DNA from: Pelagihabitans pacificus
GTDB lineage: Bacteria > Bacteroidota > Bacteroidia > Flavobacteriales > Flavobacteriaceae
DNA: 64,000 nucleotides
Direction of reading: 5' to 3'
Assembly: GCF_009371985.2 (NCBI RefSeq)
Contig: NZ_VIKU02000001.1
Coordinates: 930,001 to 994,000 of the forward strand
Positions 44,891-55,284 of this stretch are shown in pieces. The first letter of the stretch is position 1. The number at the start of each line of letters is the position of its first letter. The position numbers were made by a program, and so were the translations under genes. The notes below the pieces were generated by a model. That model worked only from the letters and a program-made list of their open reading frames with translations. It was not told where the DNA came from and searched no databases.

Positions 44891-47800
44891 TGCTTTATTA
44901 TTTTGTAAGTAAATGTTTCACTATTCATTTGTGCCGATAGTAGGTAGGTGCCGCTGGCCAGTTGGTCTACATCGATTTCGATGACCTTGGTATTCGGCAC
45001 AGCCATTTTTTGCATCACCAGCTGTCCGCTCAACGTATGTAGCTGCAGCCTCGTGGAACCATCGGAAGGAACATCCATCACTAAGGTAATCGTGCCGCTT
45101 CGTACCGGGTTTGGATAAATGATCGGTTTATCGGAGAGCGTTAGGGTCTCTTCATGGGTGCCCTGGCACTCCTTATCGGTTTTCACCGTCAGCTTGGTGG
45201 CAGATGCACTCAAGGGCAAGGTAATACTGGATTCCTTCGTAACAACGATTTCGTCATTTAAAGCGATCGTATAGGTTTCCCCTCCCGATAGGTCCAAGGT
45301 CACTTCTTTTGAATCCAGATTCACCTTTGAGGCCACCGAAAGGGCCTCCGGCTCGTCGACGACTACCTCAAAACAGTTTTCATAGCCTGCCTGACCCTGT
45401 ACCGTTATGCAGACATTGTAGGTTCCGCCTTCCAAATTTTCAAATAGAATACCGGTATTGAAATTGAAGCTAAGATCCAATCCATTTCCCTCTAGGCTGG
45501 CGGTATAGTTCAAGTTTTGCGCTGCATCGATGTGTATGCTCCCGTTGTTGCCGGCCATACAGGACTCGCCTTTGGCCAGCACCCGGAAATTATCGGATGG
45601 AAGGGAAAATATCCCGCAGCCGGTAACATCCACCACCGACCCTGCCGGTGTGTTCGGACATTGATCCGCAGTATTGGGCACCCCATCACCATCTTCGTCG
45701 TTCGGATCGTTCGGCGCACTGTTCCCCAAGCGTACGGTAAAGTTTTTCGACGATCCATCTTCGGCCGTTACGGTATAGACCACCGGGTTGGTAAAGTCAT
45801 TGATCGTGACCCCGCTTTGTTGCGAGACTCCTCCGATCGAGACCTGCGACCGTGCCGAATGGGCAAAAGTGGCCACCAAATTGGCAGGATTGATGTTGTT
45901 CGGAAGATCAATAGTAATCTCAGTACCCGAAATGACACCTACTGCGGGTGGAGCGGTCACATTGAACCGGAAATCGGTAATTTCCTTCTCGTTACTCAAG
46001 GTGCTTCGTGTTCCGACGGTATACCATATGCCCCATTTGCCGTTCGGAATCAATTCACTGGCATTACCGGACGGACTTATTTTATCGGCTGCTATATTGA
46101 TGACCGCAATGTCCTCATCACCTCCATTAAAGGTGTCGAAAATCATCTTATCATCGTTCTTTGAATAATTGGGAAAACCCAATTTGTTATTGGAGAAGAC
46201 TGTTTTAATTTCCCCGGTTTCGATATTGGCGGCGATTACGGCATATTCATCGTTCAATTCATCCAAGTAGTCGAAAGCCAATATATTTCCGGAAGTCTTG
46301 GAGAACGATGGGTTTCCAATACTGACTCCTTCGGGCAAGTCGGAAAAAATCTTTTGGATGGTACCGTCGCCGAAGGTATTGGTTGCGTTGTCCCAGACTT
46401 TCATGGCACCGACATCCCAATATTGGATATCTTGGCCGGTTGGGTTTTCAAGGCGATTCAAGGCATCGTAGATAAGGTATTGGCCTGAATAATCCCATTC
46501 CAAGGCGTCGGGATATAGTACTTCCCCAGTCGCTATCCCATCGGCCGAAGTGGGGTTGTACAATTCAAATTCCCTAAAATCACCTCCAACCAAATCAAGG
46601 ATATATACAACATTCGACTCATCGTTCGGTACTGCCGCAAACTTGGTGGCGTCTTTTGAAAGGGCCACGGCCGCCCAGATGGGTTCTTCGGAAATCACTG
46701 TTTCTTCGGGATTGTTGCGGTCGAGGGTAACGGCATTGATCGTATGGTCCTCAGTGACGTAAATGGCCAGACTTCCGTCATCGGCAACACTTGGTTTGCG
46801 ATAGACCCTGGTAGTCGTTAAGGGGAAGTACTCCGTAGCCTGTGTATCGGAAATGTACAAGGTATTGGGATCGGTGTCCCTGATATCAAGACTCAAAATA
46901 AAGTCATCCCCTTCAGCCGCGGGAACATCGTTATCGGTATCGGTCGGGGCACCATCTGTAATCCCGACGGTATCAAACGCATTTCGGATTGCCTGTACCT
47001 CTAGAGAATTTGCACCGTGTAAATCCGTGGCTGATTGAATAACCGCCAACCGCAAGTCAATAAACTGTGACGATACGGTCAAATAGGTCTCCAAGGCACG
47101 ATAATAAATTTGTTCGGCCTTGTCTTTTCCGATATCCGTGGCGACCAGGTAATAAGCCCTATTGGGAATACCGCTGTTGATATGAACCCCTCCGTTGTCC
47201 CGATCGCCGGTGTAATATTCCGTCATATCTTTGGGCTGCCAACCCGGTTCGCCCAACTGGGTACGGCCATTGTTTGGATTCTGCATGTCGCGCATCGCAC
47301 CTGAGGGAAAGTATTGGGTATTGGCAATATCTTCTGCCAACAGCCAGTCGTCGCGATCGATCATCACCCCAAAAATATCGGCAAACGATTCGTTGATCGC
47401 ACCGGATTGGTAGCGGTACTCCAGATTGGCGGTGTTTTGAATCACCCCATGCGACATTTCATGCCCGCCCACGTCAAGGGCACCGGCAAAAGGTTCAAAA
47501 GCGACACGGCCATTACCATAGAACATGGCCCGTCCGTTCCAATAGGCATTTTCCAAGGGTCCGCCATCGTTTGGATCGGCAACGTTGATGAAGGAAATAA
47601 TAGTCCCTCCCTGTCCGTTAATGGAATTTCGTCCGAACGTGTTCCTAAAGTACTCGTAGGATACATCCGCATTGTAGTGGGCCGATACCGCCGTGGGATT
47701 GTTCCAGGTGTTGCTGGTGGACGTCACATGAAAGATCTGCACTCCCTCAAGGGCAGGTTCATTTCGCAAATCTAAGGTCATAATACCTCCAACGGGCCTA

Positions 47801-48831
47801 TCGGGCATTTGTGATTGTGCAGCGTTGAACATCGGCTTCGAGGTATTGACCATGAAATTGGTACCATTGACACTATAGGTATTCAATTGCCTTGTAATGC
47901 CATTCAGGTCGGTGCCCGACCCTGTTTCAGGAGGGGAGGCTTCTTCCATAGTCGGTTCCGAATATTCCAACGGATAGGCATGAAATGCACAGGTATGGTA
48001 ATATTTATCGATGATTTTCCCTGACTGCGCATCCACAAAATACTCCCAACGATCCATAATGTTAGGGTATACCGTTAGATGTCTTACCAATACGTCCTTT
48101 CCGTCCATTTGGTAAATCAACAGTTCTTGTTCATGCACGGGGCGACTCATCATCGAACTGTCGATGTCTGCCGAAACCCTTGGCAAGGGTACCCCTAGGT
48201 CTTTCTCTACAAGATCCAAAGCATTTGCCTCGGATAATTTCGGCTTTGTGGTCGTCAGTACAGGGGTTGGCCGATTTCTTCCATTTAGGGATCGCACTTG
48301 CTTGCCTTTATCAAGATGCAGCACCATCTCGCCCCCATATACCTTGATTCCCTGAAAAACCTGTTGCATCTTTATATGGGTCTGCCCCAATGCATCGGTT
48401 TTCTGGGCCGCCAGTACGAATTCACCGGCGGCATCTTCGACCTGAAGTAATCGGCCTACATCGGCCATATATTCCTTGGCAATGACCTCAACGGACTGTC
48501 GTGCCACCGATCGGGCTGTTTCTGCACTGGGAACGCTTTGAATAAACAGAGGGAGCCCATTGCCAGATCGCTGCAATACCCGGTGCATATAGCGAGCAGG
48601 TGTCTGGTCTACCTGGAAAACGGAGGGCATTTGAAAATTGGTGCGTCCTGTAGATACATACCGTTGCCTCTTTTCGGCCCCTGTTTTTGGATAGTTAAAC
48701 TTTTTGGGGTTTACCGTTTTGGAGACGATACCCTTTTTATGCCTTTTGTCATCAAAGGTATTTTGGGCTAATACGCCCACGACCGGTAACAAAAAGGAAA
48801 GGAGGAGTAAGAAGAGTAGTGTTCTTTTCAT
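44887..48831 (-). CDS. M4 (thermolysin-like) metalloprotease with T9SS sorting domain
   Basis: The 1314-residue protein has a signal peptide (cleavage after VLAQ), an FTP/PepSY-type propeptide (about 80-250) and an M4 catalytic domain. The zinc motif HEMSH is near residue 455, and the third ligand Glu lies in NESFADIFG. After a beta-propeller-like middle region come a cadherin-like segment, a thrombospondin type 3 calcium repeat (DEDGDGVPNTADQCPNTPAG) and a C-terminal T9SS type A domain (IIYPNPVRSG...TFTYKIIKQ). It is exported through the type IX system and degrades external protein. Confidence 0.95.
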   Translation of the reverse strand: MKRTLLFLLLLSFLLPVVGVLAQNTFDDKRHKKGIVSKTVNPKKFNYPKTGAEKRQRYVSTGRTNFQMPSVFQVDQTPARYMHRVLQRSGNGLPLFIQSVPSAETARSVARQSVEVIAKEYMADVGRLLQVEDAAGEFVLAAQKTDALGQTHIKMQQVFQGIKVYGGEMVLHLDKGKQVRSLNGRNRPTPVLTTTKPKLSEANALDLVEKDLGVPLPRVSADIDSSMMSRPVHEQELLIYQMDGKDVLVRHLTVYPNIMDRWEYFVDAQSGKIIDKYYHTCAFHAYPLEYSEPTMEEASPPETGSGTDLNGITRQLNTYSVNGTNFMVNTSKPMFNAAQSQMPDRPVGGIMTLDLRNEPALEGVQIFHVTSTSNTWNNPTAVSAHYNADVSYEYFRNTFGRNSINGQGGTIISFINVADPNDGGPLENAYWNGRAMFYGNGRVAFEPFAGALDVGGHEMSHGVIQNTANLEYRYQSGAINESFADIFGVMIDRDDWLLAEDIANTQYFPSGAMRDMQNPNNGRTQLGEPGWQPKDMTEYYTGDRDNGGVHINSGIPNRAYYLVATDIGKDKAEQIYYRALETYLTVSSQFIDLRLAVIQSATDLHGANSLEVQAIRNAFDTVGITDGAPTDTDNDVPAAEGDDFILSLDIRDTDPNTLYISDTQATEYFPLTTTRVYRKPSVADDGSLAIYVTEDHTINAVTLDRNNPEETVISEEPIWAAVALSKDATKFAAVPNDESNVVYILDLVGGDFREFELYNPTSADGIATGEVLYPDALEWDYSGQYLIYDALNRLENPTGQDIQYWDVGAMKVWDNATNTFGDGTIQKIFSDLPEGVSIGNPSFSKTSGNILAFDYLDELNDEYAVIAANIETGEIKTVFSNNKLGFPNYSKNDDKMIFDTFNGGDEDIAVINIAADKISPSGNASELIPNGKWGIWYTVGTRSTLSNEKEITDFRFNVTAPPAVGVISGTEITIDLPNNINPANLVATFAHSARSQVSIGGVSQQSGVTINDFTNPVVYTVTAEDGSSKNFTVRLGNSAPNDPNDEDGDGVPNTADQCPNTPAGSVVDVTGCGIFSLPSDNFRVLAKGESCMAGNNGSIHIDAAQNLNYTASLEGNGLDLSFNFNTGILFENLEGGTYNVCITVQGQAGYENCFEVVVDEPEALSVASKVNLDSKEVTLDLSGGETYTIALNDEIVVTKESSITLPLSASATKLTVKTDKECQGTHEETLTLSDKPIIYPNPVRSGTITLVMDVPSDGSTRLQLHTLSGQLVMQKMAVPNTKVIEIDVDQLASGTYLLSAQMNSETFTYKIIKQ

Positions 48832-48836
48832 AATCG

Positions 48837-49259
48837 TTATTTTATGGTGGCGACCAGTTTTTTATACAATGTTTTGTAGGATGCCGGAGCCTCGTAATCG
48901 TTTGAACCCCATGTAACCCTATGCACTGCATCCCTGTCGACGGACTCCAAAAAATAATAGCGATTGCCGGGATGGTTAACGTCCATTTCAGCAAGTTGCA
49001 ATTGTACGAGTTCACTAAAGAGTTTCCCTGCTTTTTCCCTACCTACCGAGGGCAGCTCCTCGCTTTCACGAGTGAACGAATTGGTATGGAACAGTTGTCC
49101 GTTCTCCAATAATATATAACTGTCCGAGCCCCCGGTGATGCCTCCGCCGCTTCCAAAGACCAATTGTCTTTGGGGTAGATTCCCGAACGTATATTGTTGT
49201 GGCTTACAATTATACAAGGATAACAGTAGCAGTAGTTTCAATACGTGTGCTCGTCGCAT
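48837..49259 (-). CDS. Small lipoprotein of unknown function
   Basis: The 140-residue protein has a lipoprotein signal (LLLLLSLYNC, Cys 18) and a compact domain with FGSGGGITGGSDSYILLENGQLFH and a C-terminal helix. The pattern is common in flavobacteria but has no assigned role. It is 5 bp upstream of the M4 protease start, on the same strand. It could be an anchor or inhibitor of the protease, but that is inference from position. Confidence 0.75.
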   Translation of the reverse strand: MRRAHVLKLLLLLSLYNCKPQQYTFGNLPQRQLVFGSGGGITGGSDSYILLENGQLFHTNSFTRESEELPSVGREKAGKLFSELVQLQLAEMDVNHPGNRYYFLESVDRDAVHRVTWGSNDYEAPASYKTLYKKLVATIK

Positions 49260-49370
49260 GGTCTAATCTTAAAAGTTAATGGTGTCAAACTATCGAACCC
49301 TATTGGAAAAATGATGTAGGTCACGAATACACCTCTCAACCATTTCACCTTTCCATCATTGAAAACCCCT

Positions 49371-49985
49371 CTAGCCTCCAAACTGATAGGTAACGGATAG
49401 ACGTACTACGTTTAACCGACTTTTCAGTCCATTGCTACGGTCGTTCGACAGGTTGGCCACCCCGATACTCCCTGAAAAATCTACATTGAGAGCCTCGAAA
49501 AACTGTACTCCCGCGCCAATATTGATACCGCCGTCGAGCGGTTTAAAGAAGTCGGTGCTTTTGTTACCGATATCGATTTTAACATCATTGGATTTTCCTG
49601 AGAACATATAAGCCACGTATCCACCACCTAGGCCGTAAAGTCTACCGACATCTCCAAGGTCAAGGATGTAGACCTTTAGGTTGACCGGCAATTCGATAAA
49701 GTTGGTCTTGACCTTAAAAAATTCATCGAGGTCGGCACTAAACGACTTTTGTGTAAATAACAAGGCGGGTTCCAGAGCGATGTTGTCCGAAAAGTCGATT
49801 TCAAATCCTACCCCCGTGCTAAAGGCAAAACCTGCATCGAACAACTCGGCACTTACGTCTACATCATTGTCTTTTAAGACCCAATTGGAAACCCCCAGAC
49901 CCGCTTTGATACCCACTTGGGCGGTAGCACTTAAACCGACTAGCGCAATTACCAGTAGCACCGATACTTTGATTGTTTTCTTCAT
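49371..49985 (-). CDS. Outer-membrane beta-barrel protein (PorT/OmpX-like)
   Basis: The 204-residue protein has a Sec signal peptide (cleavage near ATAQ) and alternating beta-strands with the usual GIKAGLGVSNW start and an aromatic C-terminus (LSVTYQFGG). It matches the small porin-family barrels of this phylum. The pore or function is unknown. Confidence 0.85.
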   Translation of the reverse strand: MKKTIKVSVLLVIALVGLSATAQVGIKAGLGVSNWVLKDNDVDVSAELFDAGFAFSTGVGFEIDFSDNIALEPALLFTQKSFSADLDEFFKVKTNFIELPVNLKVYILDLGDVGRLYGLGGGYVAYMFSGKSNDVKIDIGNKSTDFFKPLDGGINIGAGVQFFEALNVDFSGSIGVANLSNDRSNGLKSRLNVVRLSVTYQFGG

Positions 49986-50181
49986 AATAGTTTAGTTAAA
50001 ATTTAGTGATTGAAATCTGTTCCGATTTTCTGATAGCAAGGTATTTTGAAATGCCCGTTTATGAAATACCCCTTAGGTTGTATTTTTTTCTACTGGTTTT
50101 CCAGTATATTGAATTCGAGGTATTTATAGTCCCGTATAGTTGTAGTATATTGGCCATACCAACTGTAAAAAATCGAGCGTA

Positions 50182-52188
50182 ATGCGAATTTTTATTGCTG
50201 TTTTCTCAATGCTGTTCATACTTTTCGGCCGGGCCCAAACTGGGCGCGAGAAGCGAATCGACAGTCTTGAAAAGGAGCTCAAAAAAGCAATTCATGACAC
50301 CACCAAAGTGCTCGTATTTAGCGAAATGGCGCGAGTGTACGGAGGGGTCGATTCCTTGAAGGCATTTCAAAACGGATTCAAAGCCATTCAACTGAGCAAA
50401 GATTTGCAATACCTGAAGGGAATGGCCATATCCCATATCGATGTGGCCGGTGTCTATCTCGACTATTTTGACATTGAAAATGCCAAAAAATATTATCGAA
50501 TCGGAAACGGTTTTGCAGACAAATTGATTGCCAAGGACTCGGCTCGAGACCACGTAAAAATATGGCTCCGAGGAGTCTATAACTTGGGCGTAGCGTATGG
50601 GTTCGAAGGTAATGTGGAAAAAGAAATCGAACTGGCGTCAAAAACCATTCCCATTGCCGAGCGTATGGGCGACAAGATGTTTGTGGCCAACGGCAATACG
50701 AATCTGGGAATAAAGTACAGCAACCTGGGACTGTACGGCAAGGCCTATGATATGTTTACCTTAAGCCAAAGGCAGTTTCAGGAAATTGGCGGTCCGGAAG
50801 ACATGGTCTACCACTGTCTCGCCTTTGCCACCTGTTTGGCCAATATGGACTCCTTGCCACGTCTGAAGTCGGTCTTGGACCTGGCCAAGAAAAATCTGGA
50901 TAAAATACCGAATTCCTTTTATCAAGGAAATTATTACGGCGAACTCGGACTTTACTACGGTGGGATAGGCGAGTACGAAAAAGCCCTGGAGGCGCTCGAC
51001 CAATCCTACGCCTATTTTGAAAGCAACCCTACCCATTATTATCTTAAGCTCCTTTATCAGCGGTATTCCGACATCCATGAGAAAATGGGGAACTACCAAA
51101 AAGCAAAGGACTACATGCTACGATACCTAAACTTCTATGATCGGGAGCATTCCAACAGTGACATCGTAGGGTCTTATTACAGATTGGCCAAGCAAGAGGC
51201 AGGCCTTAGTAATTACCGTAAAGCCTACGAATACTTACAATCCTATATCGTTGCCTTTGACAGTATGCGGGTCGGTGAATTGGGAAAGGATATGCAACAA
51301 TTGGAAATAGAATACAAAACGGCTACCAAGGAAAAAGAAATTCTGGCGTTAAAAAACGAGAAAAACGAGGCTGCCCTAGCACTTGAAAAACGAAAATCAC
51401 AAGCGTATCTGATGGCGATTATCATAGGCGCCCTTGGTTTCCTGTTGACGATGGGGTATTTGTTTTATCGCTCCAAATTACGAAAGGCCCAAAAAAAAGA
51501 GCGGATGCGCGAAGCGGAAGTAGCCCTCCTGAAACAGGAACAACAGAACCAAATATTTTCCGCCATGATCGAGGGGCAGGAAAAAGAACGTAAACGACTG
51601 GCCATTGACTTACATGATGGCTTAGGCGGAAGGTTATCGGGGATTAGTCTGAACCTGTCCAAACTCGATAAGGATGAACCGAAAGAGTACCCCAAAAAAC
51701 AGTTGCGGAAAATGATGAAAGACTTGGACGATTCGTTGACCGAGCTAAGGGGCATCGCACGAAACCTCATGCCCGAGACCCTGGTTAAATTTGGATTACA
51801 GGCCGCGCTCAAAGACTATTGTAGTAGTATGACCGGTAAGGACACCAAGGTGATGTTGCAATTTTATGGGAGTGATAAGGGTATCGACCTCAACCAACAA
51901 GTAACTATGTACCGCGTTATACAGGAATTGATCAATAATGCCATTAAACACGCCAAGGCCTCCGAAGTCTTGGTCCAGTACATACGTGAAGGCAACCAAA
52001 TCGACATTACGGTAGAGGACAATGGTATTGGCATGGCCGACCAAAAAATAAAGGAAGAAGGGGGCAAGGGAATGGGCTTGTCGAACCTACAGACCCGCGT
52101 GGCCTATTTAAAGGGGGATTTGGATTTTCATAGTGAAGAAAACGAAGGCACTACCGTTAACGTACATATCAATATCGATGCAGCATAA
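50182..52188 (+). CDS. TPR sensor histidine kinase (HisKA_3/NarX-type)
   Basis: The 668-residue protein has a signal-like N-terminus and about six tetratricopeptide repeats (residues 60-390). One transmembrane helix follows (about 410-430), then a coiled coil, a HisKA_3 dimerisation domain with the phospho-acceptor His in KRLAIDLHDGLGGRLSG, and a HATPase_c domain (NNAIKHAKAS, GMGLSNLQTRV). It senses through periplasmic TPRs. The response regulator gene overlaps its end by 11 bp. Confidence 0.93.
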   Translation: MRIFIAVFSMLFILFGRAQTGREKRIDSLEKELKKAIHDTTKVLVFSEMARVYGGVDSLKAFQNGFKAIQLSKDLQYLKGMAISHIDVAGVYLDYFDIENAKKYYRIGNGFADKLIAKDSARDHVKIWLRGVYNLGVAYGFEGNVEKEIELASKTIPIAERMGDKMFVANGNTNLGIKYSNLGLYGKAYDMFTLSQRQFQEIGGPEDMVYHCLAFATCLANMDSLPRLKSVLDLAKKNLDKIPNSFYQGNYYGELGLYYGGIGEYEKALEALDQSYAYFESNPTHYYLKLLYQRYSDIHEKMGNYQKAKDYMLRYLNFYDREHSNSDIVGSYYRLAKQEAGLSNYRKAYEYLQSYIVAFDSMRVGELGKDMQQLEIEYKTATKEKEILALKNEKNEAALALEKRKSQAYLMAIIIGALGFLLTMGYLFYRSKLRKAQKKERMREAEVALLKQEQQNQIFSAMIEGQEKERKRLAIDLHDGLGGRLSGISLNLSKLDKDEPKEYPKKQLRKMMKDLDDSLTELRGIARNLMPETLVKFGLQAALKDYCSSMTGKDTKVMLQFYGSDKGIDLNQQVTMYRVIQELINNAIKHAKASEVLVQYIREGNQIDITVEDNGIGMADQKIKEEGGKGMGLSNLQTRVAYLKGDLDFHSEENEGTTVNVHINIDAA

Positions 52189-52813
52189 GCCGATAAGCGT
52201 CTTAATCGTAGATGATCACCCAATGGTTATCGAGGGTCTCAAAACGCTCTTGAGCGACGACGAAAGGGTGGTGGTAAAAACCCATTTTACCAATGGAAAG
52301 GATACGCTCGCCTTTCTGGAAAAGGAAATCGTGGATGTAATTCTACTGGACGTTAACCTACCGGACATCAATGGGGTTGAAATGGTAAAATTGATACTGG
52401 ACAAACGGGCCACCATACAAATTTTAGGATTAAGTACCTATAGCGAACCCAGCATCATTAATCAGATGATCAAAAACGGGGTCAAGGGCTACTTATTAAA
52501 AAATGCGACCTCCGACGAATTGGTCAATGCCATTACGCGGGTGCACCAAGGCGACTTTTACTTCGGGACGGAAGTGCAGAAAATATTGGCCGATTCGGTT
52601 ACCCAGGAAAAGGTGGATGTGCCGAAACTCACCCGTCGGGAAACCCACATATTGCGATTGATCGCCGAGGGAAAGACTACCAACAACATTGCCGAAGAGC
52701 TTTTCATCAGTCCGTTGACGGTTGAGACGCACCGGAGAAACCTCATGCAAAAGATGGAGGTATCCAACGCCGCTTCCCTGATAAAGATCGCGGTGGAAAA
52801 AAAATTGATTTAA
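52178..52813 (+). CDS. LuxR/NarL-type response regulator
   Basis: The 211-residue protein has a receiver domain (VDDHPMVIEGL, phospho-acceptor Asp in ILLDVNLPDI) and a LuxR-type HTH (LTRRETHILRLIAEGKTTNNIAEELF). A longer frame from 52133 lies inside the kinase gene. The ATG at 52178 is chosen because it starts MQHKPISVLIVDDHP. It is the cognate partner of the TPR kinase. Confidence 0.94.
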   Translation: MQHKPISVLIVDDHPMVIEGLKTLLSDDERVVVKTHFTNGKDTLAFLEKEIVDVILLDVNLPDINGVEMVKLILDKRATIQILGLSTYSEPSIINQMIKNGVKGYLLKNATSDELVNAITRVHQGDFYFGTEVQKILADSVTQEKVDVPKLTRRETHILRLIAEGKTTNNIAEELFISPLTVETHRRNLMQKMEVSNAASLIKIAVEKKLI

Positions 52814-52888
52814 ATTTCGTTCATTTCATGTTAACCTCTCGTACAACATAAACATAAAGCTACATAGAAACCTTAAATGTGTAGTCTT

Positions 52889-53494
52889 ATGAGAACCGTC
52901 TTGAATTACCCAATTATTAGTGCTGCGATTGTTATGCTGGTGGTTGTATCCTGTACCCATGAAAATACCGAACCTGTATTTGATTCGACTTCAAATCGAA
53001 CAAACATAGAGTCCAGGTCTTTTAAAACCGATTTCAATCAGCCTGCCGAGACCGATTTCCACCTTGTGTTAACCAGTATCCAGGCATTGGTCGATTTGGA
53101 GTACCCCATCGGGAAGGAAGCCTTTGAAAAATACCTGACCGAAGTGGATGAAATGAATCTCTCCGCAATTTTCGAACATAGTTTTTCGAAAAAAGACTTT
53201 CCCCTTCGAGATGTAAAGGAGGCCTTTGAAATTCACTATACCCACAATCCGTTGTTCAAATTCGCTCGGCCTATGCTTCCTGAATTGCCTTTGTTACCCC
53301 CCTACCTACCCGATTTTTCGGAACGCCCAAGTGCCTGTGAAGTCTACTACCGGGATTTCAGAGATTCCAATGCCGCGGCCTGCGCATGCGATACCTATCT
53401 TGGTTCTCTTGATTCCGGCTTCAACAACTGGCAGGCGCTATTACATGGTATATGGGCAGGCAGGCAATACGTAGACACCGGTGACTGCCCGTAG
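52889..53494 (+). CDS. Lipoprotein of unknown function
   Basis: The 201-residue protein, from MRTVLNYPIISAAIVMLVVVSC, has a lipobox Cys at residue 22. A helical middle part follows, and a Cys-containing C-terminus (SACEVYYRDFRDSNAAACACDTYL) could form disulfides. The frame also opens four codons earlier. No family is recognised. It lies 75 bp after the LuxR-type regulator and could be a target of it. Confidence 0.7.
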   Translation: MRTVLNYPIISAAIVMLVVVSCTHENTEPVFDSTSNRTNIESRSFKTDFNQPAETDFHLVLTSIQALVDLEYPIGKEAFEKYLTEVDEMNLSAIFEHSFSKKDFPLRDVKEAFEIHYTHNPLFKFARPMLPELPLLPPYLPDFSERPSACEVYYRDFRDSNAAACACDTYLGSLDSGFNNWQALLHGIWAGRQYVDTGDCP

Positions 53495-53670
53495 ACCCCC
53501 TGTCTAAACTTTTCATTCTTGGTTAAATCAACCCAACAACTGTACAGAGGGGAGGGGAAGGGGTACACTTCTTGTCCGAACTTTGTCCATGTTGCTTTTT
53601 TACTCGTTCACAATCACTTCCTTTTAGACCGCAGATTGACGCTTAGTGCAGATAACCCATGTGGTCGAAA

Positions 53671-55077
53671 TCAAGAGCCCGGTTCGATCTGATAATCCGT
53701 TTGGGGAATGTACCAAACGTCTTTCTCCAAATCCACACCACCGCCCAATTCCTCCTGAACGACCCTGTCGACGATATACACTCCCTTTTTGGCCATGTTT
53801 CCAAAGGTGTCGATCCCGTTATTCGGAAATCCGATGCGGGTTCGGTGAATATTGAATTTATCGGAAAACTTTCGGTTAAACGCCTCTTCGACCCCTTCTT
53901 TCCCCAACATGAAACCCAATAATCCGCCCCAGGTGGCTGTGGGGTTATCGGAATCCCATCCGCACAACGCCCCGATTTTAATAGTTTCCTTGATATCCCC
54001 TTCGCCGTACAAAAGGCTCACGATGCTTGCCCCAAAATTAATGCCCGCTGCAAAGCAACCGTTGCACGATTCGTCTTTGGTCGCCCACAGATATCCATCT
54101 TCCTGTCGAATCTGGTATTTTTCGTGCAGGCTGTCACGGGCTTCTTCCCAGGTAGCTCCCGATTCGTATTGGGCCTTGACGAAATCATACATTTTGGCCG
54201 AATAGGAATCATCGGGTAATCGTTTTCGCGCTTCGCGCGCCATCCATAGTATATTTTCCTTGATGGTCTTGGAAGAATCCGCTAGCGGTGCCATAGCGTA
54301 CATGACCACATTGAATTCGGATATCCACTCCGCATTATACCTGGCTACGTTCCGTATAGGCAATCGGGCCATTTTCAAGGCAACATCGGGGCGAGCAGGT
54401 GCAAAAAAACCAAAAATCTCGGTAGTCAACTGTGCATCGATCATTTCATAATCGGGGTTGTTTTCCGGCGCTCCGGTTGCCGGCGGTACCAATCCTTCCT
54501 GCATTAACTTGAGTGCTCTTTCGTTCGACACCCACAAATAATTCTCTTCCTCGGTCTTGATATGGGTCAACCAACCCTCCCTTATCTGCTCTCCGCTCAA
54601 TATACCGGTCCTGTTTCGGTACAGTAAATCCTGATAGATGTATTCAATATCGGTATCGTCATCGGCTCCCCAGATACTGTCTTGGTCCGCAAAAAGAAAG
54701 TCGATAGTGTCGGAATAGTTATTCGAACCCCACAAATTGGGCTGGTCAGGTTTTCCCCAGTCTTCCCTTGTATAAAATCCGGCTCCTTTCCCCTCCTTGG
54801 TCGGGATCCCAATCTTGTCCATTTCCGTCACCAGGCCGGTCCAATTGGCAATACATTGGCCCAACCAAAATCCGTATAATCTGTCCGCATAGTCGGCCCG
54901 TGAAAGTTGCATGTCGGTCGGTTTTGGAATGTACTCCGAATAGGTCAGCATTGAATCGACCATTGTATTTTGAACGACTTCCTGTGGCTTCCTCTCTTTT
55001 TGTTTACAACATAGGTTTAGGAGTATAAGGATAAGCGACGTGGTTTTCAGAAAGCTTTTACTTGGACGGATTGTCAT
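53671..55077 (-). CDS. ADP-ribosylglycohydrolase-family lipoprotein
   Basis: The 468-residue protein has a lipoprotein signal (LILLNLCC) and the DraG-type fold: GFWLGQCIANWTG near the start, the metal-binding cluster ADDDTDIEYIYQDLL, and the C-terminal CGWDSDNPTATWGGLLGFMLG with paired Asp. Secreted members of this superfamily in Bacteroidetes often have unknown glycosidic substrates rather than ADP-ribosyl proteins. It is a single gene, divergent from the H-NOX operon. Confidence 0.88.
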   Translation of the reverse strand: MTIRPSKSFLKTTSLILILLNLCCKQKERKPQEVVQNTMVDSMLTYSEYIPKPTDMQLSRADYADRLYGFWLGQCIANWTGLVTEMDKIGIPTKEGKGAGFYTREDWGKPDQPNLWGSNNYSDTIDFLFADQDSIWGADDDTDIEYIYQDLLYRNRTGILSGEQIREGWLTHIKTEEENYLWVSNERALKLMQEGLVPPATGAPENNPDYEMIDAQLTTEIFGFFAPARPDVALKMARLPIRNVARYNAEWISEFNVVMYAMAPLADSSKTIKENILWMAREARKRLPDDSYSAKMYDFVKAQYESGATWEEARDSLHEKYQIRQEDGYLWATKDESCNGCFAAGINFGASIVSLLYGEGDIKETIKIGALCGWDSDNPTATWGGLLGFMLGKEGVEEAFNRKFSDKFNIHRTRIGFPNNGIDTFGNMAKKGVYIVDRVVQEELGGGVDLEKDVWYIPQTDYQIEPGS

Positions 55078-55188
55078 TGATACTGATTTTGGTGGAAATT
55101 CGATCGTACTACAATTTACACATAATCCTTAAGACAGCGCTTCATGTGAATGGTTCCGGTTTTCTAAAAAAGTCGTCGGTCGAAAAGT

Positions 55189-55259
55189 ACCATTCGTCTA
55201 CAGCAAATTTCCATTCGTCTATACTTCTCCCCAAAATGAAACGTTCTGTTTGCATATTG
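55189..55259 (+). promoter_or_regulatory. LytTR-type operator site A and promoter of the H-NOX phosphorelay operon
   Basis: CCATTCGTCTA occurs twice, starting at 55190 and 55211, exactly 21 bp apart. At 41 bp after the second repeat lies GCATATTG (55252-55259), a weak -7 box. The ATG of the receiver gene follows 26 bp later. The same arrangement recurs at three other promoters (59709, 60053, 63181). Confidence 0.75.
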
Positions 55260-55284
55260 CAGATTAAATTGAAGCTTGGTATCT

